Made by a program: the position numbers and the translations under genes. From Luteibacter flocculans (lineage in GTDB: Bacteria; Pseudomonadota; Gammaproteobacteria; Xanthomonadales; Rhodanobacteraceae), in contig NZ_CP063231.1 of assembly GCF_023612255.1 (NCBI RefSeq), positions 2,586,001 to 2,650,000 of the forward strand: a stretch of 64,000 nt of DNA, in the 5' to 3' direction. Shown here piece after piece: positions 50,494-59,941 of the stretch (position 1 is its first letter; each line of letters begins with the position of its first letter). The notes beneath the pieces are model-generated. The model was not told where the DNA came from. It worked only from the letters and a program-made list of their open reading frames with translations, and ran no database searches.

Positions 50494-51747
50494 TTAGCGG
50501 TCGACTTCGCCGAAGACGAGATCGTAGGTGCCGATCATCGCGACGACGTCGGCGAGCATGTGGCCCCTCACGATGGCGTCGATCGAGGACAGGTGCGCGA
50601 AGCCCGGTGCACGCAGGTGCACGCGGAACGGCTTGTTCGCACCGTCGGACACGAGATAGCAGCCGAATTCGCCCTTCGGCGCTTCCACCGCGGCATAGGT
50701 TTCGCCCGGGGGCACGCCGTAGCCTTCGGTGAAGAGCTTGAAGTGGTGAATCAGGGCTTCCATGTCGTTCTTCATCTCTTCACGACTGGGGGGCACGACC
50801 TTGTAATTGCGCACCATCACCGGGCCCGGGTTGGCCTTCAGCCATGCCACGCACTGCTGGATGATGCGATTGGACTGGCGCATTTCTTCGATGCGCACGA
50901 GGTAACGGTCGTAGCAGTCGCCGTTGACGCCGACCGGAATGTCGAAGTCCATCTTGTCGTACATGGCGTACGGCTGCTTCTTGCGCAGATCCCAGGCGAT
51001 GCCCGAACCGCGCAGCATGGCGCCGGTCATGCCCCAGGCCTGCGCCTGTTCCGGCGAAACGACGCCGATGCCGACGGTACGCTGCTTCCAGATGCGGTTG
51101 TTGGTGAGCAGCGCTTCGTATTCGTCCACGCGCGCCGGGAAGTCGTTGGTGAACTCCGTGAGGTAATCCAGCATCGAGCCTTCGCGCCAGGCGTTGAGGC
51201 GCTTCAGGTCACCACCCTTGTGCCAGGGCGACTCGCGGTACTTCGACATCTGCTCCGGCAGATCGCGGTACACGCCACCCGGGCGGTAGTACGTGGCGTG
51301 CATGCGCGCGCCCGACACCGCCTCGTACACGTCCATCAATTCCTCGCGCTCACGGAACGCGTAGAGGAAGACGGCCATGGCGCCAAGATCGAGCGCGTTC
51401 GAACCCACCCACATAAGGTGGTTCAGGATGCGCGTAATTTCGTCGAACATGGTGCGGATGTACTGCGCACGGATGGGCGCTTCGATACCGAGCAGGTTCT
51501 CGATGGCGCGCACATAGGCGTGCTCGTTGCACATCATCGACACGTAGTCGAGACGGTCCATGTAGCCGATGGACTGGTTGAACGGCTTCGACTCGGCCAG
51601 CTTTTCCGTACCACGGTGCAGCAGACCCACGTGCGGATCGGCGCGGACGATCGTTTCGCCGTCCATCTCCAGCACGAGGCGCAGCACGCCGTGCGCAGCA
51701 GGGTGCTGCGGGCCGAAGTTCATCGTGTAATTGCGAATTTCTTCCAC
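50494..51747 (-). CDS. nuoD: NADH-quinone oxidoreductase subunit D
   Basis: 417-residue subunit homologous to the large subunit of NiFe hydrogenases; forms the quinone head-group site. The N-terminal [22 protein letters not shown] contains the conserved His, with [13 protein letters not shown] and the C-terminal DLVFGEVDR. Separate from nuoC, unlike the fused NuoCD of E. coli. Confidence 0.98.
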   Translation of the reverse strand: MEEIRNYTMNFGPQHPAAHGVLRLVLEMDGETIVRADPHVGLLHRGTEKLAESKPFNQSIGYMDRLDYVSMMCNEHAYVRAIENLLGIEAPIRAQYIRTMFDEITRILNHLMWVGSNALDLGAMAVFLYAFREREELMDVYEAVSGARMHATYYRPGGVYRDLPEQMSKYRESPWHKGGDLKRLNAWREGSMLDYLTEFTNDFPARVDEYEALLTNNRIWKQRTVGIGVVSPEQAQAWGMTGAMLRGSGIAWDLRKKQPYAMYDKMDFDIPVGVNGDCYDRYLVRIEEMRQSNRIIQQCVAWLKANPGPVMVRNYKVVPPSREEMKNDMEALIHHFKLFTEGYGVPPGETYAAVEAPKGEFGCYLVSDGANKPFRVHLRAPGFAHLSSIDAIVRGHMLADVVAMIGTYDLVFGEVDR

Positions 51748-51750
51748 GGC

Positions 51751-52479
51751 TTAATTCTCCCGCCAGTGGTCGGCGGATTCCGCCCTGGCCTGATCGAGGT
51801 CGGCGTCGTTGCGGATCGTGCGAGGCACCAGCACGCGAGGCTCGATCGATACCGGTTCGTACACCACACGCTTCTGCTCGGGGTCGTAGCGGACCTCGAC
51901 GTTGCCGATCAGCGGGAAATCCTTGCGGAACGGATGGCCGACGAAACCGTAGTCCGTGAGGATGCGACGCAGGTCGGGATGGCCGTCGAAGATGATGCCG
52001 AAGAGATCGAAGGCTTCGCGCTCGAACCAGTCGGCGCCCGGCCAGATCGGCGTGATGGACGGTACGACCGGAAACGTGTCGTCTGCGCACGGAACGCGCA
52101 GGCGGATGCGCTGATTCAGTTCGATCGACAGCAGGTGGATCACCGCGGCGAAGCGGCGCTGCTGCTCGACGAGGCGCGGACGCTCTTCCCACGTGAAGCG
52201 GCCCATGGCCTGCCCCTCCACGCCGCGCGAGAAGCTCTCGCCGTGCGCGGTATCGGTGTCCCACTCGGTCTTGCCGTAACCGAGGTAATCGATACCGCAG
52301 ACGTCGATGATGGTGCCGAAGCGGAAGCCGGCTTCATCGCGCAAGGCGGTGGCGACGGAAATAAGGTCGCCCGAAGCCACCTCGGCGGTGACTTCGTTGC
52401 GCTCGACCTTCACGCTCAGCATGTCGCCGAAGCGCGCGGCGAGCCGTTCGACCAGCGAGGTCTCGTTAGTAACGCTCAT
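51751..52479 (-). CDS. nuoC: NADH-quinone oxidoreductase subunit C
   Basis: 242-residue 30-kDa subunit of the peripheral arm. The family signature is present near residues 140-180 ([29 protein letters not shown]) with [10 protein letters not shown]. Stops 3 bases before the nuoD start. Confidence 0.97.
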   Translation of the reverse strand: MSVTNETSLVERLAARFGDMLSVKVERNEVTAEVASGDLISVATALRDEAGFRFGTIIDVCGIDYLGYGKTEWDTDTAHGESFSRGVEGQAMGRFTWEERPRLVEQQRRFAAVIHLLSIELNQRIRLRVPCADDTFPVVPSITPIWPGADWFEREAFDLFGIIFDGHPDLRRILTDYGFVGHPFRKDFPLIGNVEVRYDPEQKRVVYEPVSIEPRVLVPRTIRNDADLDQARAESADHWREN

Positions 52480-52494
52480 GATGCCCTGGCCCTG

Positions 52495-53049
52495 TTAGCG
52501 CGCGATCGTGTGAGTGCGGCGGATCTTCTTCTGCAACTGCAGGATGCCGTGGATCAGCGCTTCGGCCGTCGGCGGGCAACCCGGCACATAGATGTCGACC
52601 GGAACGATGCGATCGCACCCGCGCACGACCGAATAGGAATAGTGGTAATAGCCGCCGCCGTTGGCGCACGAGCCCATCGAAATGACCCACTTCGGGTCGG
52701 GCATCTGGTCGTAGACCTTGCGCAGCGCCGGAGCCATCTTGTTGACCAGCGTGCCGGCCACGATCATGACGTCCGACTGGCGCGGGCTGGGACGGAAGAT
52801 CACGCCGTAACGATCGAGGTCCAGGCGCGCCGCACCCGCATGCATCATTTCCACGGCGCAGCAGGCCAGACCGAAGGTCATCGGCCACATGGAACCGGTG
52901 CGTGCCCAGTTCATCAGCGCGTCGATGCTGGTGACGCCGAAACCACGGTTGACGACCGGGGCATCGCCATTCGGACGAAGGATGTCGTCGACGAGGTTGA
53001 GCGGTTCCGGGTTGTGCATCACCCGGTCGATGCTGGTCATCACTCCCAT
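52495..53049 (-). CDS. nuoB: NADH-quinone oxidoreductase subunit B
   Basis: 184-residue PSST subunit holding the terminal [4Fe-4S] cluster N2. Adjacent ligands Cys-Cys in [11 protein letters not shown], the other two in [21 protein letters not shown] and [10 protein letters not shown]. The ATG at 53049 ([16 protein letters not shown]) is preferred over the one at 53040 because xanthomonad NuoB proteins start with MGV. It overlaps nuoA by 10 bases. Confidence 0.97.
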   Translation of the reverse strand: MGVMTSIDRVMHNPEPLNLVDDILRPNGDAPVVNRGFGVTSIDALMNWARTGSMWPMTFGLACCAVEMMHAGAARLDLDRYGVIFRPSPRQSDVMIVAGTLVNKMAPALRKVYDQMPDPKWVISMGSCANGGGYYHYSYSVVRGCDRIVPVDIYVPGCPPTAEALIHGILQLQKKIRRTHTIAR

Positions 53050-53396
53050 TCGAGCGCTCCCTTCTTCCAGACGTAAGCGAAACCGACCACGAGCAGCGCG
53101 AGGAACAGCGCCATCTCGATCAGCGCGATGGCACCGATCTTGGCGAAGACCACCGCCCACGGGAAAAGGAAGGCGATTTCGAGGTCGAAGATGATGAAGA
53201 GGATCGCGATGAGGTAGTAGCGCACGTCGAATTTCATGCGCGCATCCTCGAAGGCTTCGAAGCCGCACTCGTACGGTGCGAGCTTGTCCGCGTCGGGACG
53301 CTTCGGACCGGCGAGCATGCCGATCGCCAGGAGGACGATGCCAAGGCCTATGGCGACGGCGATGAACAACAGGACGGGCCAGTATTGGGCAAGCAC
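53040..53396 (-). CDS. nuoA: NADH-quinone oxidoreductase subunit A
   Basis: 118-residue membrane subunit with three helices near the quinone site. The loop [31 protein letters not shown] carries the conserved Cys and acidic residues. First gene of the 14-gene nuo operon. Confidence 0.97.
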   Translation of the reverse strand: MLAQYWPVLLFIAVAIGLGIVLLAIGMLAGPKRPDADKLAPYECGFEAFEDARMKFDVRYYLIAILFIIFDLEIAFLFPWAVVFAKIGAIALIEMALFLALLVVGFAYVWKKGALEWE

Positions 53397-53573
53397 GATG
53401 CTGCGTACCTCCGCGCCTCGCTGGGCGCATCAGTGACCGTCGGCGGGGACGAGCGGTCCGGCTAGTGTCGCCGAAGCTTTTTTCGAATCGATCCAAACGG
53501 CCCGACCCGTGTCGGCGCGGCAGGCACGCCAACGACTCCGGATATCCACAATCTCACGTTGGGGAACCGAACT

Positions 53574-53604
53574 ATTGTACCAGTGCGTGCAGGTATGACG
53601 ACAA
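53574..53604 (-). promoter_or_regulatory. Candidate promoter of the nuo operon
   Basis: On the minus strand: TTGTCG (53604-53599), 19 bases, then TACAAT (53579-53574), about 178 bases before the nuoA ATG. The spacing is long, so this is tentative. The gene-free stretch 53397-53695 also holds a single ATATCCACA box at 53542-53550 and no RNA gene that I can recognise. Confidence 0.35.
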
Positions 53605-53695
53605 GCCTTAATGAGGGAAAAACTGCATCCTCATGGTGCAATCGGCGGCTTTGTCGCCTCGTCGGCTCACGATCGACGCCGGATGCGTCCGACGG

Positions 53696-54055
53696 TCACA
53701 TGGTCTGGGTCGGTCGTTCCGAGGACAGCGTGCCGGCCAAAAGGCCCTCGATGCGCTGACGCGCCGCCTCGCTCTCGGGCGATTCGTTGAATTGCACGCC
53801 GACGCCGGCAGTGCGGTTGCCCTGGGCCCCCACGGGCGTAATCCAGACCACTTTGCCGGCCACGGAGACGCGCTCGTTCTCGTCGATGAGGGTGACCAGC
53901 AGCGCCACTTCGTCGCCCAGGCTGTAGCGCTGCGCGGTGGGCGCAAACAGGCCGCCGGTCTTCAGGTAGGGCATGTACGAGATGTACAGGGAGTTCACGT
54001 CCTTGATCTTCAGCGAAAGGATGCCCTGTCGCGGCGATGAGCTGATGGCGGTCAT
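53696..54055 (-). CDS. pilZ: PilZ domain protein
   Basis: 119-residue single-domain PilZ protein of the type IV pilus kind (Xanthomonas PilZ), which binds FimX and PilB rather than cyclic di-GMP. It lacks the RxxxR and DxSxxG cyclic di-GMP motifs. Core motifs LYISYMPYLKTGGLFAPT and YSLGDEVALLVTL match that group. In relatives it follows holB; here a PIG-L gene lies between. Confidence 0.88.
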   Translation of the reverse strand: MTAISSSPRQGILSLKIKDVNSLYISYMPYLKTGGLFAPTAQRYSLGDEVALLVTLIDENERVSVAGKVVWITPVGAQGNRTAGVGVQFNESPESEAARQRIEGLLAGTLSSERPTQTM

Positions 54056-54089
54056 GGACGTCGGATTCCCTGGGTAGATTGCATCCTAG

Positions 54090-55052
54090 CTAGCCCACGG
54101 GCCGTGCGACAAGCCCGACAGGCTCGGGTTCCTGCCCGGCCCACCCGTAGCGGTCGTAGATCCACGGGGTGGAAAGGTCGGCTGTGAGCTTCACGAAGGC
54201 GGGGCCCGGCGCATCGCGCAACGGCAGCAACCAGTCGTCGCCGGCCCGCTCGACCGGCGCCTTCCGCCAGAGCCACTCGGCCACGCCATGCCCATCCGCC
54301 AGGACGAGTCGCACCCGCGAGCGAGCGAGCGGACCCGGCCGCCATGGCAGGCGAAGCATGCCCTCCCCGGGAGCGAGCGGCGGACGGTCGAAGCGTTCGG
54401 GGCGCGAGGCGATCCGGAGCATCCGCTTGCGGCTCAAGGCCATCTGCGTGTGATGTTCCAGCACAGCCTCACACTTCGTGGCCTGCCGCTCGGGGTCGGC
54501 GTCCGGCACGAGGAGGTCCTCCTGTGCGGACCGCTCGATGCCGTGGACCATGTAGGTCAGCACGTCCGCCGTGGAGCCCACCGCGGCCAGCGCCAGGCGC
54601 GCGAGGACATGCGCGGAGCCGTGATCCGGGTGCGTGTCGCCCAGGTCGGGAATCACCGCCAGATTGGGTCGCGTGCGTTCCAGCACGCGGCGGAACGCCT
54701 CCAAGGCCGAGGCGTGGCGCCGACGCAGCGCATCGGTCACCTGCATGTCGTGCCAGCCCAGCGCATGCAGATGGTCGGGGCCGACACCCAGCCGGGCCAG
54801 GGCCGCGGCGACCTCGCCCCGACGACGCGCCCCCCAGCGCGCGCGCGCAGCGGCATCGATAACAAGGCGGCGTTCCAGCCAGCGCTGCGGCCACGGGTTG
54901 TCGTCGCCATCCGTGAGCAGGAGCACGTCGACGCGTCCACCGGCGGCCAGCGTGCGCTGGATCAACATGCCGGCTGCGAGCGATTCGTCGTCGGGGTGCG
55001 GCGCAACGACCAGCAGCCGGGTGCTGCTGTCGATGACGGGATGGCGGGACAC
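54090..55052 (-). CDS. PIG-L family deacetylase
   Basis: 320-residue zinc deacetylase of the PIG-L/LmbE family, which removes N-acetyl groups from sugar substrates. Metal-binding APHPDDESLAAG is at residues 17-28, with the third ligand in DLGDTHPDHGSAHVLARL. The C-terminal 100 residues are an additional beta-rich part. Substrate unknown; possibilities are a cell-wall or lipid-linked GlcNAc, or a small thiol-type conjugate. Inserted between holB and pilZ, genes that are usually adjacent. Confidence 0.85.
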   Translation of the reverse strand: MSRHPVIDSSTRLLVVAPHPDDESLAAGMLIQRTLAAGGRVDVLLLTDGDDNPWPQRWLERRLVIDAAARARWGARRRGEVAAALARLGVGPDHLHALGWHDMQVTDALRRRHASALEAFRRVLERTRPNLAVIPDLGDTHPDHGSAHVLARLALAAVGSTADVLTYMVHGIERSAQEDLLVPDADPERQATKCEAVLEHHTQMALSRKRMLRIASRPERFDRPPLAPGEGMLRLPWRPGPLARSRVRLVLADGHGVAEWLWRKAPVERAGDDWLLPLRDAPGPAFVKLTADLSTPWIYDRYGWAGQEPEPVGLVARPVG

Positions 55053-55115
55053 GGTGGATTCCTTAGGAGATCGAGACGTCGACTCGATTAAGACCGATAG
55101 CGCGATAAAAATGCG

Positions 55116-56051
55116 TCAACGCCACGCCGCAAGCAGTTCCAGCAGAACGAGGTCAGTGCGCAGCGGCCCCCGTAAGGCGTCGCGTGCACGGTTGGCCTTG
55201 GCGTACCAGCCGTCCAGCCCCTCGTCGTCGAGCTGGCTGTCCAGCGGGAGGGTCTGACCCGAGGCGCGGGCCCGCAGTTCATCGGCCGCGGCCTGCGCAG
55301 CGAACCAGAGATAGCGGGCCGGGTCGGCGGCTTGCCAGCGCTTGACCACTTCCATCGCATCGCCCCGCCCCGCCGCCAAGGCCTTGAGGTCGTGGCGAAC
55401 CTCGCCGCGCTGCTTCAGCGCCCCGTCGGTCGCCCAGGTACGGGCCATACCCGGGTTGCCGCCCGCGGCGTCGAGCGCAGCGGGCGCATCGGTCACGCCT
55501 TGGGCGCGCAGCCAGTCCAGGGCCACCTCGCGCGAGGGCGGCAGGAAATCGATGCGCTGGCAGCGGCTGCGGATGGTCGCCGGCAGCCTCGCCGGCTCGT
55601 CGGCCACCAGGGCCAGCAGCGTGGCGGGCGTTGGCTCTTCGAGCGTCTTCAACAAGGCGTTGGCAGCCGCCGCGTTCATCGCGTCCGCCGGGTCGATGGT
55701 GACGACCTGCCAACCGCCGAACTGGCTCGCCATCGACAGGCGCTGCGACAGGTCGCGAATCTGGTCCACCACGATCTCGCTGCGGGTGACGCCGTCCTTG
55801 CGCAGGCCGAACGACAGGCCGATAAGGTCCGGATGTGTGCCGGCTGCGACCAGCTCGCAGCTACGGCAGGTGCCGCAGGCCACGCCATCCACGGGGCGCT
55901 GGCAGAGCAGTCCCTTGACGAAGGCGGCGAGGAAATCGCGCTTGCCCAGCCCGGCCGGGCCGGCCAGCAGCAATGCGTGAGGCAGCGCGTCGCGCTCACG
56001 CCGCGCCTGCAGGCGCGCCCACGCATCGGCGTGCCACGGACGCAGCGTCAT
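55116..56051 (-). CDS. holB: DNA polymerase III subunit delta'
   Basis: 311-residue clamp-loader subunit. The degenerate Walker A GPAGLGKR is at 31-38, zinc-binding cysteines at 50, 59, 62 and 65 (CQRPVDGVACGTCRSC), and the sensor region with AMNAAAANALLKTLEEPTP. The C-terminal domain has weak conservation, as usual. The start overlaps the tmk stop (ATGA). Confidence 0.94.
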   Translation of the reverse strand: MTLRPWHADAWARLQARRERDALPHALLLAGPAGLGKRDFLAAFVKGLLCQRPVDGVACGTCRSCELVAAGTHPDLIGLSFGLRKDGVTRSEIVVDQIRDLSQRLSMASQFGGWQVVTIDPADAMNAAAANALLKTLEEPTPATLLALVADEPARLPATIRSRCQRIDFLPPSREVALDWLRAQGVTDAPAALDAAGGNPGMARTWATDGALKQRGEVRHDLKALAAGRGDAMEVVKRWQAADPARYLWFAAQAAADELRARASGQTLPLDSQLDDEGLDGWYAKANRARDALRGPLRTDLVLLELLAAWR

Positions 56052-56698
56052 GGCGCGTGTCCCGCGAAAAGATGCGCAAGGCTCGCGATCGCCTGGCCCA
56101 GCACATCCTCCGGCGCGGCACTGGCGTCGAGCAGCCGGAAGCGTGCGGGTTCGGCCGCCGCACGTGCGCGATACGTGCCGCGCACACGCTCAAAAAAGGC
56201 GTCACCTTCCACTTCGATGCGATCGGCCTCGCCACGCCCGGCGGCGCGCGCGCGCCCGGTGCTGACCGGCAGGTCCAGCAGCAGCGTGACATCCGGCTTG
56301 AGGCCCGCCGCTGCCCAGCGTTCCAGTTCGGCAATGCGCTCGGCGGGCTGCCCACGGCCGCCGCCCTGATACGCGTAGCTGGCGTCGGTGAAGCGATCGC
56401 AGAGCACCCACTGACCGGCAGCCAGCGCAGGCTCGATGACCTGCCGCACCAACTGCGCGCGCGAGGCGAACATCAGCAACAGTTCCGACTCCGCGCACAG
56501 TTCGTTGTTGGCAGCGTCGAGCACGACGCCGCGCACGGCCTCCCCTACCGCCGTACCACCTGGCTCGCGGGTGACCACGAGATCCACGCCCTGCGCGCGA
56601 AGGTGCGCCTCCAGGCCGCGCAGCAACGTGCTCTTGCCGGCACCTTCGCCGCCTTCGAGGGAGATGAAACGGCCACGCTGGGAGTCGTTCACTTGCAT
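56048..56698 (-). CDS. tmk: Thymidylate kinase
   Basis: 216 residues; phosphorylates dTMP to dTDP. P-loop FISLEGGEGAGKST (11-24), DRF/DR(Y)-type motif LCDRFTDASYAYQGGGRG with the lid region after it, and VTREPGGTAVGE. Overlaps mltG by 10 bases at its start. Confidence 0.96.
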   Translation of the reverse strand: MQVNDSQRGRFISLEGGEGAGKSTLLRGLEAHLRAQGVDLVVTREPGGTAVGEAVRGVVLDAANNELCAESELLLMFASRAQLVRQVIEPALAAGQWVLCDRFTDASYAYQGGGRGQPAERIAELERWAAAGLKPDVTLLLDLPVSTGRARAAGRGEADRIEVEGDAFFERVRGTYRARAAAEPARFRLLDASAAPEDVLGQAIASLAHLFAGHAP

Positions 56699-57717
56699 CG
56701 CTTCAACTGGTAGCAGGCCACGGCCCGGTTGTGTTCCTCGAGGGTGGACGAGAAGACGTGGCTCCCGTCGCCGCGGGCGACGAAGTAAAGCTCGCTGCCC
56801 GCTGCCGGATGCAGCGCCGCCTCGATCGCGGCGCGCCCGGGCAATGCGATCGGTGTCGGAGGCAGACCCGCACGCGTGTACGTATTGTAGGGAGTGTCGG
56901 CGGTCAGATCGCTCTTGTGGATGTTGCCCACATAGGCGGCACCCATGCCGTAGATCACGGTGGGATCGGTCTGCAGAAGAATGTGCTGTTGCAGGCGGCG
57001 CACGAACACACCCGCGATGCGCGGACGCTCATCCGCCCTGCCCGTCTCCTTCTCCACGATCGACGCGAGGATCAGCGCCTCGTACGGCGTGGCGAGCGGC
57101 AGGTCTGGTGCGCGGTTCTTCCAGGCCTCGTCGAGCGTGCGCGACATCGCGACATACGCTCGCTTCAGAATGGCTGAATCGGGATCGCCCTTCACGTACG
57201 CATAGGTCTCGGGAAGAAAGCGACCTTCGGGGTGCTCGTCCTCGGCTCCCATGCGCTTCATCAGCGCGGCGTCGTCGAGATCCGCCGTATCGTGGGTGAG
57301 CGTGTCTACCGCCGCGAGCGCGCGGCGCAGATCGGCGACCGTCCAGCCATCCACGATGGTGAAGTTGCGCTGCATGACCTTGCCGGCGGCCATGTCGGCG
57401 ATGAGATCGCGCGGCGACATGCCCGGGCGCAGCGCGTACTCGCCGGCATGCAGGCGACCGGAGGCATGCATCTGCATCACGAGCAGGCGCCAGTAAAGCG
57501 GCGAGGCCTGCGAGGCTTTGCGGTTGCGCAGGTCGCGCACGATGTCCTTGAAGGACGCACCGCGCGCCACGTCGATGCTCTGCCCGGTGCCAGCGACAGT
57601 CAGCGGTGAGCGCGCGAAACGCGCCCAGTCGAACCACAGCCAGGAACCCGCCGCGATCGCCGCAAGCAACAGCACCAGCAAAATGACACGCCAGAGGGCG
57701 ATGCCGCGCGCTTTCAT
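56689..57717 (-). CDS. mltG: Endolytic peptidoglycan transglycosylase MltG
   Basis: 342-residue inner-membrane lytic transglycosylase that cuts nascent glycan strands and sets chain length. One N-terminal membrane helix (about 8-27), a LysM-like part, then the YceG domain with the catalytic Glu in ASIVEKETGRADERP (residues 219-232) and LLQTDPTVIYGMG. Start overlaps the pabC stop (ATGA). Confidence 0.95.
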   Translation of the reverse strand: MKARGIALWRVILLVLLLAAIAAGSWLWFDWARFARSPLTVAGTGQSIDVARGASFKDIVRDLRNRKASQASPLYWRLLVMQMHASGRLHAGEYALRPGMSPRDLIADMAAGKVMQRNFTIVDGWTVADLRRALAAVDTLTHDTADLDDAALMKRMGAEDEHPEGRFLPETYAYVKGDPDSAILKRAYVAMSRTLDEAWKNRAPDLPLATPYEALILASIVEKETGRADERPRIAGVFVRRLQQHILLQTDPTVIYGMGAAYVGNIHKSDLTADTPYNTYTRAGLPPTPIALPGRAAIEAALHPAAGSELYFVARGDGSHVFSSTLEEHNRAVACYQLKRCK

Positions 57718-58553
57718 CGATCGGAATCCTTGGAACCAGTGGGCAACGGCAGCCCGATCTCACGCCAATGCGCCTGGAGGGCACGGGCGACGGGGCCGGG
57801 CTGCCACGAGCGGGTCGCGAAAACCCGAACCGGGAGAATGCCGCGAACGGCGGACGTGAGGAAGACCTCGTCGGCCTCGATCAGCGCTGCCAGCGAAAGG
57901 CGCACCTGGGCAACCTCGCGCACGGCGCCCACTTCGGCCCGGGCGACGCCTGCCACCCCGCAACGATCCACCGACGGCGTGACCAGCCGGCCGGCGACAA
58001 CGGCGAAGAGGTTCGCTGCCGTGGCACAGACGACATGACCCTCGGTATCGAGCATCAGGCCCTCGGCGATGTCCGGGGTGTTCCATTCGGCGCGGGCCAG
58101 CACCTGTTCGAGGCGATTCAGGTGCTTCATGCCCGCCAGCGCGGGCTGCACCGCGAGTCGCATGGCACATTGCCGAACGACGATTCCCTCGGCATAAGCG
58201 CTCGCATCGAGCACGAGGGACGACACCGTCACGACGACCGTCGGGCGCGCATCGTCAGAAAATGCGTAGCCACGCGCGCCGACGCCGCGGGTGACGGTCA
58301 CGCGAGCAACGGCATCGTCGAGCCCGTTGGCAAGGCGCAGCACTTCTGCATGGATCGCGGCCATGTCCGGCGGCGATATGCGCAATCGCGCACAGCCCTC
58401 CGCAAGACGCTGCGCATGACGCGACCACAACGGCGCGCACCCACCGACCATCCGCAGCGTCTCGAACAGTCCGTCGCCGTAGGTGAATCCACGATCCGCA
58501 ACGGACACCCGATCCGCATCGACGAAGTCGACCGAGGTGCGCGTGAGGCTCAT
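57714..58553 (-). CDS. pabC: Aminodeoxychorismate lyase
   Basis: 279-residue PLP enzyme of fold type IV; releases pyruvate from 4-amino-4-deoxychorismate to give p-aminobenzoate for folate. N-terminal DRGFTYGDGLFETLR, PLP Lys143 in GMKHLNRLEQVLA, and the cofactor phosphate region LTSAVRGILPV. The ATG at 58553 overlaps the pabB stop (ATGA), which fixes the start. Confidence 0.94.
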   Translation of the reverse strand: MSLTRTSVDFVDADRVSVADRGFTYGDGLFETLRMVGGCAPLWSRHAQRLAEGCARLRISPPDMAAIHAEVLRLANGLDDAVARVTVTRGVGARGYAFSDDARPTVVVTVSSLVLDASAYAEGIVVRQCAMRLAVQPALAGMKHLNRLEQVLARAEWNTPDIAEGLMLDTEGHVVCATAANLFAVVAGRLVTPSVDRCGVAGVARAEVGAVREVAQVRLSLAALIEADEVFLTSAVRGILPVRVFATRSWQPGPVARALQAHWREIGLPLPTGSKDSDR

Positions 58554-59941
58554 GCCACGCCGAACACGCGCAGCAAGCCGCGTGCCTTCGCGCGGGTTTC
58601 GTCCAGTTCGCGCTCTGGCACGGAGTCGGTGACGATGCCAGCCCCCGCGCGCAGCGACACCGCGTTGCCTTCGACGGCAAAACTGCGAATGAGGATGTTG
58701 AGATCCATGTCGCCGCTGTCGTCGAGATAACCGAGCGCACCGGTATACGCACCGCGCGCCTCGCCCTCCAGCGCGCCGATGATCTCCATGCAACGCACCT
58801 TCGGGCATCCGGTGATCGTGCCACCCGGGAAGGTCGCAGCAATGACCTGCCCTGGCGTCACGTCGTCGCGCATGCGTCCGCGCACGTTGGAAACGATGTG
58901 GTGAACGTGGGCATAGCTCTCCACGACCATGAGCTCATCGACTTCCACGGTGCCCGGCACGCAGACCCGGCCGAGGTCGTTGCGCTCGAGGTCGATCAGC
59001 ATCACGTGCTCGGCCCGCTCCTTCGGGTGTGCGGTGAGTTCGCGAATGCGCGCCGCATCGTCGTCACCAGCGACGCGCGGCCGCGTGCCCGCAATCGGAC
59101 GCGTTTGCAGCATGCCGTCGCGCGACGCCACGAGCCGTTCCGGCGACGAGCTGACGACCGCCCAGCCAGGCTGCTGGATAAGACCGGCGAACGGCGCAGG
59201 GTTGGCCACACGAAGCGCCAGCATGAGTTGAGCGGGCGTCGGCGCCTCCGCGAAGCGCGCCGTCCAGCGGCGCGAGAGATTCACCTGGAACACGTCACCC
59301 GCGCGCAGATGCTCGTGCACACGATGCACGCCTTCGATGAAACGTGCCGGCTCGTCTTCATCCACCGTCAACGGCACGGCGAGCGGTGTCACCGCCATCG
59401 ACGCGTCGAGGTCCGCAGCCAGCACATCGAGCCAGTGCTCCGCTCCCGCCTCAGCAACGAGAACGGTGCGCTGCTCCAGGTGATCCACGATGGCGGCCGC
59501 GGGCGCACGCAGCGCGAACGCGATGGGCGCACTCCCCTTCGCGACGGGAAGACGCAGACTCGGCTCGATCTGCCCGACAAGTTCGTAGGAAAGGTAGACG
59601 ATCCAGCCGCCGTGGAAAGGCAAGCCGTCTGCCACGCGAGCCTTGCGCCGCGAAGACCACGCGCGATCCAACGCGTCAAGGAAACCACCCGACTGTACGA
59701 CGCTGTTCTCGTCGCGCGTCAGGCCATCGGCCGAGAGCGTGAGCGACGCCTCGCCAGCGGCGAAGAGGATGTCGAAGCGGCTCTGCGGCGTACCGTTGAC
59801 GGTGCTGGCGAGCAGCGCGGCATAGCGATCCGGATACGACGCGGCCGGCGCGAGAAGATCGCGCCGGCCGGCCAGGGTTCGCGTGACGAAGGCCAACGCG
59901 TCAGACGCGACGGAATGCGAGCGTGCCGTTCGTGCCGCCAA
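58550..59941 (-). CDS. pabB: Aminodeoxychorismate synthase component I
   Basis: 463-residue chorismate-utilising enzyme that makes aminodeoxychorismate with the PabA glutaminase (not in this window). The catalytic core is at the C terminus: TRPIAGTRPR, HVMLIDLERNDLGRVC, FPGGTITGCPKVRCMEII with its active-site Lys, and GALGYLDDSGDMDLNILIRSF. The ATG at 59941 lies inside the 3' end of fabF (41-base overlap); a TTG at 59896 just after the fabF stop is an alternative. Placed directly before pabC, giving a complete local pABA branch apart from pabA. Confidence 0.93.
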   Translation of the reverse strand: MAARTARSHSVASDALAFVTRTLAGRRDLLAPAASYPDRYAALLASTVNGTPQSRFDILFAAGEASLTLSADGLTRDENSVVQSGGFLDALDRAWSSRRKARVADGLPFHGGWIVYLSYELVGQIEPSLRLPVAKGSAPIAFALRAPAAAIVDHLEQRTVLVAEAGAEHWLDVLAADLDASMAVTPLAVPLTVDEDEPARFIEGVHRVHEHLRAGDVFQVNLSRRWTARFAEAPTPAQLMLALRVANPAPFAGLIQQPGWAVVSSSPERLVASRDGMLQTRPIAGTRPRVAGDDDAARIRELTAHPKERAEHVMLIDLERNDLGRVCVPGTVEVDELMVVESYAHVHHIVSNVRGRMRDDVTPGQVIAATFPGGTITGCPKVRCMEIIGALEGEARGAYTGALGYLDDSGDMDLNILIRSFAVEGNAVSLRAGAGIVTDSVPERELDETRAKARGLLRVFGVA

